Below, one piece after another: positions 54,535 through 64,000 of a DNA stretch of 64,000 bases. The position numbers and the translations under genes are program-made. This stretch comes from Ascaphus truei (Eukaryota; Chordata; Amphibia; Anura; Ascaphidae): the NCBI GenBank assembly GCA_036426205.1, contig CM071586.1:8529114-8593113 (forward strand). Direction: 5' to 3'. A model generated the notes under the pieces. The model saw only the letters and a list, made by a program, of their open reading frames with translations. It was not told the DNA's origin and did not search any database. Positions within the stretch are counted from its first letter, which is position 1; the number at the start of each line of letters is the position of its first letter.

Positions 54535-54813
54535 CAGGGTCGCGCAAACTTATTCTGCTTACCCCCCCCCCCCCCGCCTGGCTCCCTCCGTTCATGCGCT
54601 CCCCTCCATACGTCGCGCGGCGTCAAATGACGCCACGGGGTCGTGTGACGTCACGTGTCCCGAACCTGGCTGAACCTCGGTAAGTTGAGGTTGCAGAGGC
54701 CTCGTGCGGTCCCCCGGTATTCAATTTAAATGCCTTGGGGAAGAGCGCAGGACCTCTGCAACCACCTGCACCCCCCCAAAAAAATCTTGCATCCCCCAGT
54801 TTGAGCACTGCTG
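54535..54813. mobile_element. hAT-type MITE, CAGGGGTGCGCAAA family, copy 3, perfect 8-bp duplication
   Basis: Ends CAGGGTCGCGCAAACTTATT and CAGTTTGAGCACTGCTG. CAATAGAG flanks it exactly at 54,527-54,534 and 54,814-54,821. The interior has GTCAAATGACGCCACGGGGT and GTGTGACGTCACGTG, so a full CRE palindrome and an E-box. 279 bases, the same length as copy 1. Confidence 0.88.
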
Positions 54814-55330
54814 CAATAGAGTATCAATTCCACCCAGCGCCAACCACTAGTTATAGGTGTTTTGAGTGCATACAATTTGAGGTCTTCTTGTATCTCCCCT
54901 TCTGTCTGGAGGGGAGAGACACTTGTGTTTGTTTGTGAGCTGTAAATATGTTTAAAAAAATTAAAGTCTGCTAGGGTTGTTCGAATTATTGTTAATAAAA
55001 TCAAAGTCCTTACTGTCTGTCTACTTAGAGATCCGTAATTCACCAATTACTAGCCTGCTACCACTCTGCGAAATCGGCTTAATTAAAAACCATATGGCAT
55101 AATATAGAGCCTGTGCTGTCCGCAGTGATGACAGACCTGTCAATCGCCGCTGCGACCGACAGTAGCGCTCCACAGTGACATCAAAGACGGATCTAGCACA
55201 CTGGGACCGATAGTGATTGACAAGTCAAGGCCGCTCAGTGAGAAGAGGGACTGGGGGGGGAGGCTTTTTGGAAAGTGGGGTCGGAGCTTTCCTATACTCT
55301 GCCTGCTCTCAATGCACACTAGCAGGGGGC

Positions 55331-55369
<39 letters not shown>

Positions 55370-55519
55370 ATACACACATAGTGACACAGCGTTGCTGACA
55401 GGAGGGGGTAACCGTGACTCTTCCCCCCTCCCCTGCGCCAAACAAAACGCTGGTTCCTAAAAATTCGGGCTGGTTCCAAAGTATTTTATATTTTTTCAGC
55501 CCCTGTATTATAAGAATTA
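54814..55519 (+). other. Intron; (GT)n at 55,336-55,368
   Basis: A (GT)n microsatellite of about 33 bases in otherwise unassigned intron sequence. Confidence 0.6.
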
Positions 55520-55900
55520 GTCAATTTAATTATATGTGATCAGAGGTTTATATTCAGCATTTTAGAATTTGGAATTCTTAATTTTAAAACCTGAAAAGTG
55601 TCCAATCGTTTCAAGAATGTTAAGCTGGTTCGGAAGGAAAAGCAGTGGATTTGTGATTGATAACCTAATATAATCGACAAAGAGAGAGATTTTATAGTCT
55701 TGACACATGAGGGGTAGCTAGAATAGCCATGGCTAATGTTTCCATACTTTAAGTAAAGGTGAAAGGGGAAAGCCAAGTCTAGTGCCATTCTTAATTTGGC
55801 TATGGTCACAAAGAAAACTTGAACTTCTAATTCGTGTCGTAGGGAACCAGTCATGAATCTCAATCACTGAGAGAGTTTCCTAAAATTGTGTAGACTTTTA
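55520..55900 (-). pseudogene. L1/Tx1-type reverse-transcriptase fragment
   Basis: Minus-strand reading across frames gives NGTRLGFPLSPLL (about 55,770), where L1-type enzymes have GTRQGCPLSPLLF. DYKISLFVDYIRLSITNPL (about 55,640-55,700) replaces a KISLFADDILL-type catalytic motif, and SGFKIKNSKF follows. Both catalytic aspartates are compromised (FADD to FVDY). It is a short fragment unrelated in position to the LINEs at the window start, lying in a zinc-finger gene intron. Confidence 0.68.
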
Positions 55901-55914
55901 AGATGTTAGACATA

Positions 55915-57250
55915 CCATATTACAAAAGACAGAAATGCTCAATGCTACATCCAATGTGACAAAATACCTTAGTAAAATACTTCAATAATCTCGTGAGTAA
56001 GGGTAATTTAGTTCAACCCTTTTGGCCAAAGCGTTATAAGCCTGCAAGCCATGTCATGGCATAACTAGTAAGCAGGTCCTAACACTAACTGTGAAAATGC
56101 TCATTTACCTCTGCTGGAGGGAGAATGACCGCAGTGAGTATGTCCACACCTGTATAACGACATATTTACACTATCAAAAACATTCTTGGCGTCGGGTTAC
56201 AAAAATTTCTGGAATGTTTAAAGATTTTGGTTTATTAATCGGATGTATCACTCCTGTTATTGTGAGGTGCTTAGCTGTAGGGGATGAAGCACACCTTTTT
56301 CTGGAACCAGAGCACGTGTAGGATGTGGATGAGGCCAGATAGCTTAACTCGTCCTCTTTTGAAAGCACACCAAGTCCTGTTATATTTTCTTAACTTTATT
56401 GGGAAAGCATCAGACATATAAAGGCACTTGTAAATGGAATTGTGTGGTGAGAGAGTGCTTCTCTAGGGTGAAGGTGCTGTGTAGTTAGAGGAAGGTAAAA
56501 ACAGAATGGCCTTGCCAGAGGGAAGAAGCATAAGAGGTACTCACTCAGCCTGCTTAGGATGGAAATGAAGTGAGGGGTTCCTGGGAGACAGGAATAGTCT
56601 CAGGACCAAACTAACTTGTCAGCAATGACCGTGGGGAGGGGGGTGGAATAACCCAATCTCAGCTAGGAGAATTGGTTGGTTGCCAGGGCAACCAGCAAAA
56701 GGCTGTGTGGAGAAGGAACATGTAACAAATATATCAATTACACAGGCACTGTGTGTTGCCAGAGCAGGGAAACCTGCAACTAAAATAAAGTGCTAGCAGG
56801 CAGAACTGTCAGGGGAGGGAGGTAGGGGAGGGAGGTAGGGGGGGGGAGGGAGGAGTGGGGGGGGGGTAGGTAGGGAGGTTCTTGTTGTGCGGCGTGAGGT
56901 AGGGTGAGGTATGTAGGGGTGTTGTGAGGGGTTTTTTTGCAGGTTATGTGTCAGGTCGTGTTTTCCTTCCCGCTCCGGACCCACCCGTTTTCCAGGACAA
57001 TTTTGGTTTATGAATCAGATGTATAACTCTTCTGCTATTGTAAGGTGCTTAGCTGTAGGGGATGAAGCACACCTTGTTCGGGTGAGATGGGGATTTAATA
57101 TATTGGCAAATAATTTAACATCTGAATTGGTCAGGAATATTAATCCAGAATTGGAACAATTTGTACTTTTGTACCAATAAAGGGAACTGGCTAACAGAGC
57201 GTTGGCCACCTCAAACTATTTGGGAGACAGAAAAACTCTGACTGGAAATA
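55915..57250 (+). repeat. Dispersed repeats of unknown class
   Basis: 55,920-56,140 matches 42,106-42,320 (AAAGCGTTATAAGCCTGCAA, TTTACCTCTGCTGGAGGGAG). 56,225-56,305 matches 57,005-57,085 in the same orientation (GTGCTTAGCTGTAGGGGATG, AAGCACACCTT), so this is an interspersed or duplicated element. A G-rich tract lies at 56,812-56,880. No exon was recognised. Confidence 0.6.
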
Positions 57251-58488
57251 TCTAGCTTGTAAAGAAAATGTGTTTTACGTCCAGATATCTTGCTTGAAGG
57301 ATCTACTGTATTCAGTACTCCTGTTGGTGTATTTTTGTTATGTTGTCTCTCTAAGTTTCTCACAGTCAACTTAATATCACCTTTTCTACCCTTGTTTTAT
57401 ACAGAGAAAAAAATTAGGTTAATTGTTGAGTCAGGTGTGACGGGGAAGAAAGGGTTAATACCTGATTTGCCATGCATTACTGTTGTTGCCCTGTCCCCGC
57501 CATTTTTATTCCCCATTTGCAGGCCATTCCCTGTCTGCGAGGGTAAAAGACAAGATGCATTGCTTGCCATACCCTCTAACCGACACATGATGGCAGATCT
57601 TAAATGTAAGGCAGGAGGTATTTTTTTTGTAAGTCCAAGCAGGAATTACTTGGACATCCAGCTGTGATATGGGTGAATGAGCTGGGGCTATTTTTATGAC
57701 CAAGCCTCAAAGGGCTGTAGTTATTTTTATGACGGAGCCTCAAAAGGCTCTCATAGATTTAGAGTCCCCCTGTCTAAAAGAGTGTCAATTATGAAAAGAC
57801 CCAGAGACCCATAATGTATACAATACTGGCATACTGATGCACAGCAGATGTCAGGCTAGTGATATTTATTGGTCAAAAAGCAGACTTAGTGGTGCCAAGA
57901 AATGGGTGTAGCCCAGGTATGCTAAGTGGCATGGGCGTCAACCTGACCCATGCGCCCTGCCCACCGGACAGCCCTTTTGACCGGTCTTAGGAACTGTGGG
58001 TAACTTGGCTATTCGTGGTTTTTTTTGTTCCCACGAGGGGATTGGATCCACATGTTAAAGATAGCTTTGGGCAGTCTATAACTGTGGCTTTCCAGGTATC
58101 CCCAGGGTGATTCCTGAATTTTAATCCATGATGTAAAGATGCAAGACTTTGTTCCAGCACAGCAGCAACCAGTCCAGGAGTGAAGGTGTTAATAACCACA
58201 TAACCACAGGACTTTTAAAACCAAGGCTGCATTTCTTGCGCTTGCAAGCAGAGGACAATTTCTTTCATTCCCTTATTCCAGTAAGTGTTGTTTTCAAGTG
58301 TATTCTGCAGATGTCGTGTGCTTGTCGATTAAGGAAATAAATCACAATTTATTTTGCAACTTGTTCTGTTCAATCGAGTACCCAGAAATAGAAATGTGTT
58401 GATAAAAGTTGGTGTCATCGTGACAAAAGGATATTGCATAGCTTATTCAATACCAAATTCTAATATTTGTGATAATGTTGCTTTCCAG
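57251..58488 (+). other. Intron; nothing recognised
   Basis: Short open frames only. The last 40 bases before 58,489 code for residues that still align with the start of a KRAB box (see the next exon), so the ancestral exon may have begun earlier. Confidence 0.5.
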
Positions 58489-58579
58489 CTGTTTTTGAAA
58501 GAGTGGGAGTTTTTAGAAGGGCACAAGGAGGTCTACAAGTACATGATGATGGAGAATCACCACACCCTCAGCTCATTGG
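58489..58579 (+). CDS. KRAB-like exon of the frog zinc-finger gene
   Basis: The exon encodes LFLKEWEFLEGHKEVYKYMM then MENHHTLSSL, close to the frog KRAB-like consensus built on EEWEYLEGHKDLYKDVMMENH. KRAB A boxes recruit co-repressors in tetrapods; whether this amphibian form does is not known from sequence. The acceptor CTTTCCAG (58,487-58,488) gives phase 0 in; the donor TTGG/gtaaga (58,579/58,580) gives phase 1 out, matching the exons on both sides. Upstream in-frame codons CDNVAFQ (about 58,468-58,488) also align with the CEDVAVY part of the box, so the true start may be farther left, or the acceptor now cuts the domain short. Confidence 0.72.
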
Positions 58580-58619
58580 GTAAGAGGCAGCCTGTGTTAC
58601 TAATAATGTTTTTTTTGTT

Positions 58620-58995
58620 TTTGTTGGAAATTTGAACTAGAAATTGCATGTGTGTAACTTGTCCAGAAGCAGGAAACACGACTAAGAGCAAGACAAGCGA
58701 AGAATAAATTCTGTAGAAGCCTGACCGATAAAAAGGGGGAGCTTGAGTAATAGCTGCAAGGGAGCAGTATGATATCATAGGCATTACTGAAACATGGTGG
58801 GATTATACTCATGACCGGGCAGTTAATTTAGAGGGTTATTCACTTTTTTCGGAAGGATCGAGCGAAGAGGAGGAGGAGTATGCTTATATGTTAAACCAGA
58901 TCCAAGGCCTATTATAAGGGAAGATGTTTATGAGGGTAATGATGGAAATGTAGAGACCTTGTGGATAGAAATTAGCAGTGGAGGTAAAAGTATCA
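58620..58995 (+). pseudogene. CR1 endonuclease fragment
   Basis: Plus-strand pieces DIIGITETWWDYTHDRAVNL, EGYSLF, KRRGG-like GGGVC and LYVKPDP (across a frameshift), then ETLWIEISSGGK match the N-terminal endonuclease of CR1 ORF2, including the catalytic-type TETWW glutamate. It is cut off at about 58,995 where an oppositely oriented CR1 ORF1 piece begins. It lies in the intron right after the KRAB-like exon. Confidence 0.75.
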
Positions 58996-58999
58996 AAAA

Positions 59000-59700
59000 T
59001 TGCAAGCATGCACTTAAGTTTTTTTTTCAGTCTGTACAATTATCTTATCTGCTCCTACCTTTCTACTCCAATTGGATTTAGTCTTTATAGGTTTTCTACT
59101 ATTATCTGTATTTAATATGGGTGGCTCCCTGCTTGCCAACCTTCCTGGTGTAGCGCATAGGACTGGTAGTATTTCAGAAAATACTACATTGGAGGTGCGT
59201 GACTTAAGCTTGCGGCCTAGATCCCTGAAATCATTTTTTAGGACCCTCCATCTTTCTCCAACTTTGTTATTGGTGTCGACGTGTACCAGGACTGCCGGGT
59301 CAGTCCCAGTCCCTTGAAACAATCTGTCTATGCAATCTGTGCATGTGGAAGTAGGTGTTGTGGAGGGTGCAGAGGGTATAGCTCACTAGAGGGAAGGGTG
59401 TTTTGGAGAAGTTCCAGGCATAGCAGAAGCGGGAGAAAACCAGGTCCGGTAGTGTCCATTGCAGAAAGTAGAAAAGGTGATCCCCTGGGAGAGACCATAG
59501 GAGGAGGTTGAAGAGAGAGGATGGGCATTGTTAATAGGTAACAAAAAGAGACAGCCCTGTCCCAAAGGAATCCTCCACAGTGGGGAGAACTGAACAGGAA
59601 AGACCCTATTTGGTGCACTCGGATAACCCAAAATGTAAAGACCGTAATTGCAGCCTTGCAATTCTGTACAGCACGTTGGCAATCTCAACTGAGTATGTCA
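59000..59700 (-). pseudogene. CR1 ORF1 (SGNH esterase-like) fragment, inverted
   Basis: The minus strand reads DPAVLVHVDTNNKVGERWRV, LKNDFRDLGRKL, SRTSNVVFSEILPVL at 59,130-59,310, resembling the esterase-like domain of CR1 ORF1 (HVGTND and ILP blocks). Weakly coding sequence continues to about 59,690. The glycine of HVGTN is Asp here. The piece is in the opposite orientation to the abutting endonuclease fragment, as in a 5'-inverted LINE insertion or a rearranged one. Confidence 0.65.
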
Positions 59701-60406
59701 GTGTTGGAATCATTAACGTCCTACAATCCCCTAATAAATGATCAGTACGTAGTATGATGATGAATTATAAATACCATTTCAATAGTATACAATGTAAAAT
59801 AAAGCGGGGAATAGGTAAGAGATGTGTGCAGAGGTATGCAAAATGGAGACCGTTTGTAGGGGGAAATTAATATAGGGCTGTATTGCCTGTTCCTTTAAAT
59901 AACACAGCAAACAAAAATATACATAAAACAACAAACACCTATCCCTGTGTATGGGCTAACTCACTTCCCAGTCCTAATCCGTAAGACTGGGGGGAAAAGC
60001 CACTTACCAGTATACCACTACCAAAGTCCATGGGGTACCTTTAAAGCAGGTGGCCCTTCAGGTCAGTGGTGTCCAGGTCTGTTGGAGGGACCAGCCTCTG
60101 GCAGGATCCTGTGTCCAGAAAAGAGGTCAGGTCCCCTTCTGTCTTGTTTTCAATGCCCAGTCCTTCGGTGCACTCAAGACCGCTTTCCTCTTGTCAGCAC
60201 CCTTGTGTACTGAGGAAAATCTTTCCTATGTCTCACATGACACTCTTTCACAGAGCTCATTAGGCAGGTGGAGTCCGGTCAATTGCCTGGCTGCACTTAA
60301 CCAGCTCCCTGCTGGATGTAGAGGCAGTTTCTTCAACAGGGATAAGTCCCTGTTACAGAATAAATCATCACAAATTGGTCCGTGAATAGCTAGGGGTAGT
60401 ATAGCA
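59701..60406 (+). other. Intron; unclassified non-coding repeat-like sequence
   Basis: Style similar to the GC-rich middle of the A repeats (short CT-rich and AGG words), but no direct match by eye. No exon recognised. Confidence 0.4.
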
Positions 60407-60754
60407 CAGCGGTGCGCAAATTGGGGGGCACGCCCCCCAGGGAGGACGCAAGATTATTCAGGGGGGGCGTGGGCGGTTGCAGAGTCCCCGCGCTCTACCC
60501 CCAAGGCATTTAAATTAATGCCGGGGGATCGCGTGAGGCCTCTAACTGAACTTACCTTCTCTTCATCAACGTGGCGTCAAATGACACCACGGGGTTATGT
60601 GATGTCACGTTAGCATGGCAACGTGATGTCACGTGACCCTGCAACGTCATTTGACGCCGGAAGCCGAAGAGCAGGTGAGAGAGAGGGGGGGGGCATGAGC
60701 AGGGAGGGGAAGAAGGGGGGGGGGGGCACGAGTAGAAAAGATTGTGCACCGCTG
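60407..60754. mobile_element. hAT-type MITE, CAGSGGTGCGCAAA family, copy 4
   Basis: Ends CAGCGGTGCGCAAATTGGGG and GATTGTGCACCGCTG. Flanks GTATAGCA (60,399-60,406) and GTATAGTG (60,755-60,762) match at six of eight bases. The interior includes GTCAAATGACACCACGGGGT, TGATGTCACG repeats and G runs at 60,687-60,727. At 348 bases it is the longest copy here. Confidence 0.8.
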
Positions 60755-61375
60755 GTATAGTGTATTAAAAGTTGTGCACTCTGTTTGGAAGCAGGGTCAC
60801 TGTAAGGGGATTGGTAAATGGCTGCTAAACAGCGGAATATGTCCTGAGGTAGCTGTACCAATTACATCCCGTAATGCTCTGACTACAGCAGTTTGGAATT
60901 ACAATTAGTGTGGCTGCAGGAGGGGAGTAACTCCAGAGGAAAGTAATCTCAATAGCTGCTTAACCAGCTAATTGTCTAAATTGCATACACTATCCGCAAA
61001 GGTGACCAAGAGGCTGGAGTAGATCTGGGTAGGTATCATAGTTTATGCCACTGACTGGCAGGGTTAGGTGTGGTTGTCAACAGTGTTGCTGCATTACTGC
61101 TATATGCACATGTCATGCAGTGACTATAGTGCAGTGTCAATGCCTATCGCACCATGTGCAATATCCTGCCAGTCAGGTAGGGCATAAGCATACTGTGCCG
61201 TGCAAGAGAAGCTGGTACTATCTCCAGTGGTATATATTGGGAGACTGTAGGCAGAGTGGTCACTGCTAGTGGTGTCACAGTTAGATCAAAGTAGTAAATA
61301 GAGCTAGATAACTCTCCCCCTCTCCTCCCCTCCCCCGCACTCTTCCTCACCTAAAGACGGGTCTGTAAAGTGTGT
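60755..61375 (+). other. Intron; nothing recognised
   Basis: Unassigned intron sequence with no coding or repeat signature seen. Confidence 0.45.
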
Positions 61376-61945
61376 ACAGTATGTATGTCTCTATTTATAT
61401 AGCGCCATTAATGTACATAGCGCTTCCCAGTAGTAATATACTTGACAATCATATAAATAACAAATAACTACAAATAACACATCATGGGAATAAGTGCATC
61501 AGACATAAAAGTAACATTGTGGAAGAGGAGTCCCTGCTCTGAAGAGCTTTCAATCTAATTGGTAAGGTATAGATATATTGGGTATATGTATTTACTTATT
61601 TAACCCTCATGCAATGGACTAGATAAGATAAAAACACTTGAATCACCTCTAGGCTATTGAAATGCATAATTCAGAAGGTGTGGTTTTAGGTTTGACTTGA
61701 CCGTGGGAAGAGAAACTTCATGGTACTGTATGTACTAAGTGTGAGGGAGATCCACATGAGGGTGAAGACAGGGAGTGAAAAAGGTTTTAGTAGAGGTGGA
61801 AAGGAGATTTATGAGGAGAGCATAGGAGACAAGCCGAGGTGTAGACAAATCAATGAAAATATGTAGGGAGCCTTGAAGATAGAACTTTGTAAGATTTTGA
61901 TGGGAAGCCAGGAGAGCGATTTTAAGGAGATGAGCAGACACTGTA
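61376..61945 (-). repeat. Dispersed anuran-type repeat (reverse orientation)
   Basis: In reverse orientation it reads ATTAGATTGAAAGCTCTTCA, GAGCAGGGACTCC and, near its end, ATGGCGCTATATAAATAGAG. The same words occur forward at 42,745-42,775 and in part near 43,880. The rest, to about 61,945, encodes a decayed LINE-like tail on the minus strand (LKIALLASHQNLTKF). The family name is not certain. Confidence 0.55.
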
Positions 61946-61960
61946 ATTCTTCCTTGGCAG

Positions 61961-62077
61961 GAACAGGATTCCTTCATGCAGACCCAGAGATGATGTCGGG
62001 CATTCAGAAAGAGGAGTCGTGTGGAAGCGACCATCAGAATATTCAGGAGAAGGAAATCCATGAAGATGGCAGCTCAG
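61961..62077 (+). CDS. Linker exon of the frog zinc-finger gene
   Basis: The acceptor TTCTTCCTTGGCAG (AG at 61,959-61,960) opens the exon. It is in phase 1, so the split glycine codon from the KRAB-like exon is restored, giving SLG-TGFLHADPEMMSGIQ. It continues with an acidic, unstructured run (KEESCGSDHQNIQEKEIHED) and ends TCAG/gtgagt at 62,077/62,078, again phase 1. Such linkers sit between the KRAB-like box and the finger array. The next exon, expected to hold the C2H2 fingers, is not in the window. Confidence 0.75.
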
Positions 62078-62262
62078 GTGAGTAATGGGCATAATGTGAG
62101 GTCACCATGTAAAACACCAGGTGAAAGAGTAAGGGGAGAGAGGACTGGCCTGCTGATTCCAAAATCAACAACAGCCAGAATGTTTAGTGAGGAATCTCAA
62201 TGTACTGCAGCCTTTACACAACATACATTTAAAATAGTTTTACATACTGTAGTTGCATTAAA

Positions 62263-64000
62263 CTTACATAGTAATTGAGGTTGGAAAAAGGTATGTCTCG
62301 AGTTCAACCTATGTTAAATTAAGAAGATAAAGGTACTCCGCATGTATTTGTATGTACAGTATATTTATCCAGAAGAAGGCAAACAAAAAGCCTCAGTGAA
62401 ACATTATCCAATTGTGTCTCATAAGGGGAAAAATACATTCTTTCCTGACTCCAGTAATGGCAATCATATTTCTCCCTGGTTCAAAATCACTATGTTTATT
62501 TCTAATTGTTTCTAACACGCTGCTCACCAAGAAACTCTGTACTAGCGTGTGTGTACACTTATTGGTGTGTATATCTTTCCTTTATAAAAACTTATAACCT
62601 TTTGCTAAAATATATCTATTGCATGTCCATGGGTCATACATTCTACATTTTAACTGCCCTATCTGTAAAGAACACTTTTCTTTGCTGCTGGTGAAATCTC
62701 TTGAAAGTTGCTGAATATTTGTACTAATTATCACATCCCCCTCCTGTTTTCTAATGTAAACAATTCTAATTTAGCTAACAATTCACCATACGTCAGACCT
62801 TCCATCTCCATTATTAATTTGGTGCCTCTTCTCTGCACTTTTTCCAGTTTCATAATATATTTTTTATGGAATGGTGCCTAAAACTATGTCCATATTAAAG
62901 ATGTGATCTTGCTAAGGATTTATACAGTGACAAAATTATGCTGTCTTTCCTTCCATACATACCCTGTTTTATGCAAGATAAAATCCTATTAGCCTTTGCA
63001 GCTATTGCTCGACATTGATCATTATTGCCAGTTGTCGACAAACCTATACATTTGCTCGCCCCGGGCGAGTGGATTTAACCCCCGGGCGAGTAAATATTGG
63101 CCCAAGCAGCACACGCTTGGTACTAGGTGGCGAGTAGATTTTTTGGTGATTTGTCAACCACTGACTATTGCTAAGCCTGCTATCTACAAGCACTCCTAAA
63201 TCCTTCTCTATCAAGGATTGACCTAATGTTGTCCCATTTAATTTGTGTGTAGCCTGCTAACTCTTGCTTTCCAAATGCACAACTTGCATTTATATATATT
63301 AAACCTCATCTGTCATTTACGTGATCAAGCTTAGAGTTTATCCAAATCCTTCTATAAAGATATTACATCCTGCTTTTGATTGTACTACCTTGCATAATTT
63401 AGTGTTGTTAGCAAAGGTGGAGACTTCACTCTCTATGCTAATCTCAAGGTCCATTACTAAATAAGTTTAAGCAGTGGATCCAGTACCGAACTTTGTGGTA
63501 CTCTACGTGGAATTTTTCCAGGTTGGGCTAAAAGTTCTATTTATGACAACTCTGTTGTCTATCTTTCAACCAGGTGCAAATATTTTCACCCAGACCAATT
63601 TCCTTTATTTTCAGTAACCACTTGTGTGGCAAAAGCCTTTGCAAAATCTAAGTAGTCAACATCAACTGCCTTGCCCTGGCGTAAATTCCTACTTCCCTCC
63701 TCAAAGAAACTAATAAGGTTAGTTTGGTGTAACCTATCCCTCATAAATCCATGCCGACTATTACTAAAAGAAATTGTTATCCATGCCTGAATATTATCCC
63801 TTAATAAACCTTTAAGTAGCTTCCCGGCTATTAATGTCAGTACCACAGGTCTGTAACTCCCCTTTTTTTTAAATATAGGGACCATAACTGCTTTACAACA
63901 ATCTTATGGTACCGAGCCTGTGGGAAATGGAATCCTTTAATATTAAATAGAACGGTCTGGCTGTTTACGGAACTTTGCTCCTTAAGAACCCTTGGGTGCA
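62263..64000 (-). mobile_element. CR1 LINE, minus strand, interrupted by a MITE
   Basis: The 3' end is at about 62,263, with the reverse of the CR1 tail (TTACATAGTAATTGAGGTTG, then AGTTCAACCTATGTTAAATT). Going right, the minus strand gives RRATK-region remnants, DLGVLVDSRLSN-like sequence, then FANNTKL (about 63,415-63,440) where FADDTKL is expected, and VPQGSVLDPLLK-like sequence. At 63,586-63,885 follow SRHGFMRDRLHQTNLISFFE and VDVDYLDFAKAF and VPIFKKKGSYRPVVLT. It runs off the window. Many stops. Confidence 0.85.
63029..63163 (+). mobile_element. hAT-type MITE, CGGGCGAGTA family, inside CR1
   Basis: Second copy of the element at 50.2 kb: CAGTTGTCGACAAA to TTTGTCAACCACTG, 135 bases, flanked by ATTATTGC (63,021-63,028) and ACTATTGC (63,164-63,171), a duplication with one mismatch. 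Removing it restores CR1 sequence on both sides, so it inserted after the CR1. It lacks the 21-base internal duplication of the other copy. Confidence 0.88.

Noticed and set aside
1..64000. tRNA, rRNA, snRNA, CRISPR or bacterial defence system
   Set aside because: No cloverleaf with box A/B, no rRNA stretch, no spacer-repeat array and no prokaryotic gene organisation were found; everything fits vertebrate DNA.

Overview
The window is vertebrate nuclear DNA and most likely from an anuran amphibian with a repeat-rich genome. Three things point there: an intact frog-style olfactory receptor gene; exons that encode the N-terminal box typical of Xenopus-type C2H2 zinc-finger proteins; and a repeat load of L1/Tx1-like LINEs, CR1 LINEs, a Penelope-like element, hAT and Harbinger MITEs and many foldback repeats. 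The species cannot be named from this sequence. No rRNA, tRNA, CRISPR array or prokaryotic operon was seen.

Layout. 1-13.5 kb: two minus-strand copies of one L1-type LINE family (1-5.2 kb and 7.5-13.5 kb) around a decayed hAT transposase (5.2-6.8 kb). 13.87-14.81 kb: the only complete protein-coding gene, a single-exon olfactory receptor. 14.9-21.7 kb: a foldback insertion, a broken Penelope-like element, a nearly full CR1 reverse-transcriptase ORF and another foldback. 22.3-24.7 kb: a Harbinger MITE and a GTGTGTCAGTCA minisatellite. 24.7-41.5 kb: unclassified large repeats, namely two 2.5-2.7 kb copies (A1, A2), three copies of a 0.67 kb repeat and a tandem pair of 2.57 kb units. 41.5-43.1 kb: LINE tails and other dispersed repeats.

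43.1-62.1 kb: the 5' half of a plus-strand frog zinc-finger gene. A promoter-like segment with two ZNF143-type motifs and CCAAT boxes is followed by a candidate non-coding first exon, two exons encoding the finger-associated box, a KRAB-like exon and an acidic linker exon. The splice phases agree throughout. The finger exon itself must lie beyond 64 kb. The introns are filled with foldbacks, hAT MITEs with 8-bp target duplications, Harbinger MITEs with TWA duplications, minisatellites and LINE fragments. 62.3-64 kb: a minus-strand CR1 with a hAT MITE inserted in it.

The most distinctive observation is a group of 0.6-1.5 kb insertions at 14.9, 36.8/39.4 and 45.2 kb with the same plan: two long inverted arms at one end, a GAAACGCG motif between the arms, a unique tail carrying AGCGC, and target duplications of 14-17 bp. 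That duplication length fits retroposition better than cut-and-paste transposition. In one copy the loop folds like a decayed hammerhead ribozyme, which would suit a Penelope-like origin. That link is inference. All coordinates come from reading by eye, and repeat edges may be off by some tens of bases unless a target duplication is given.
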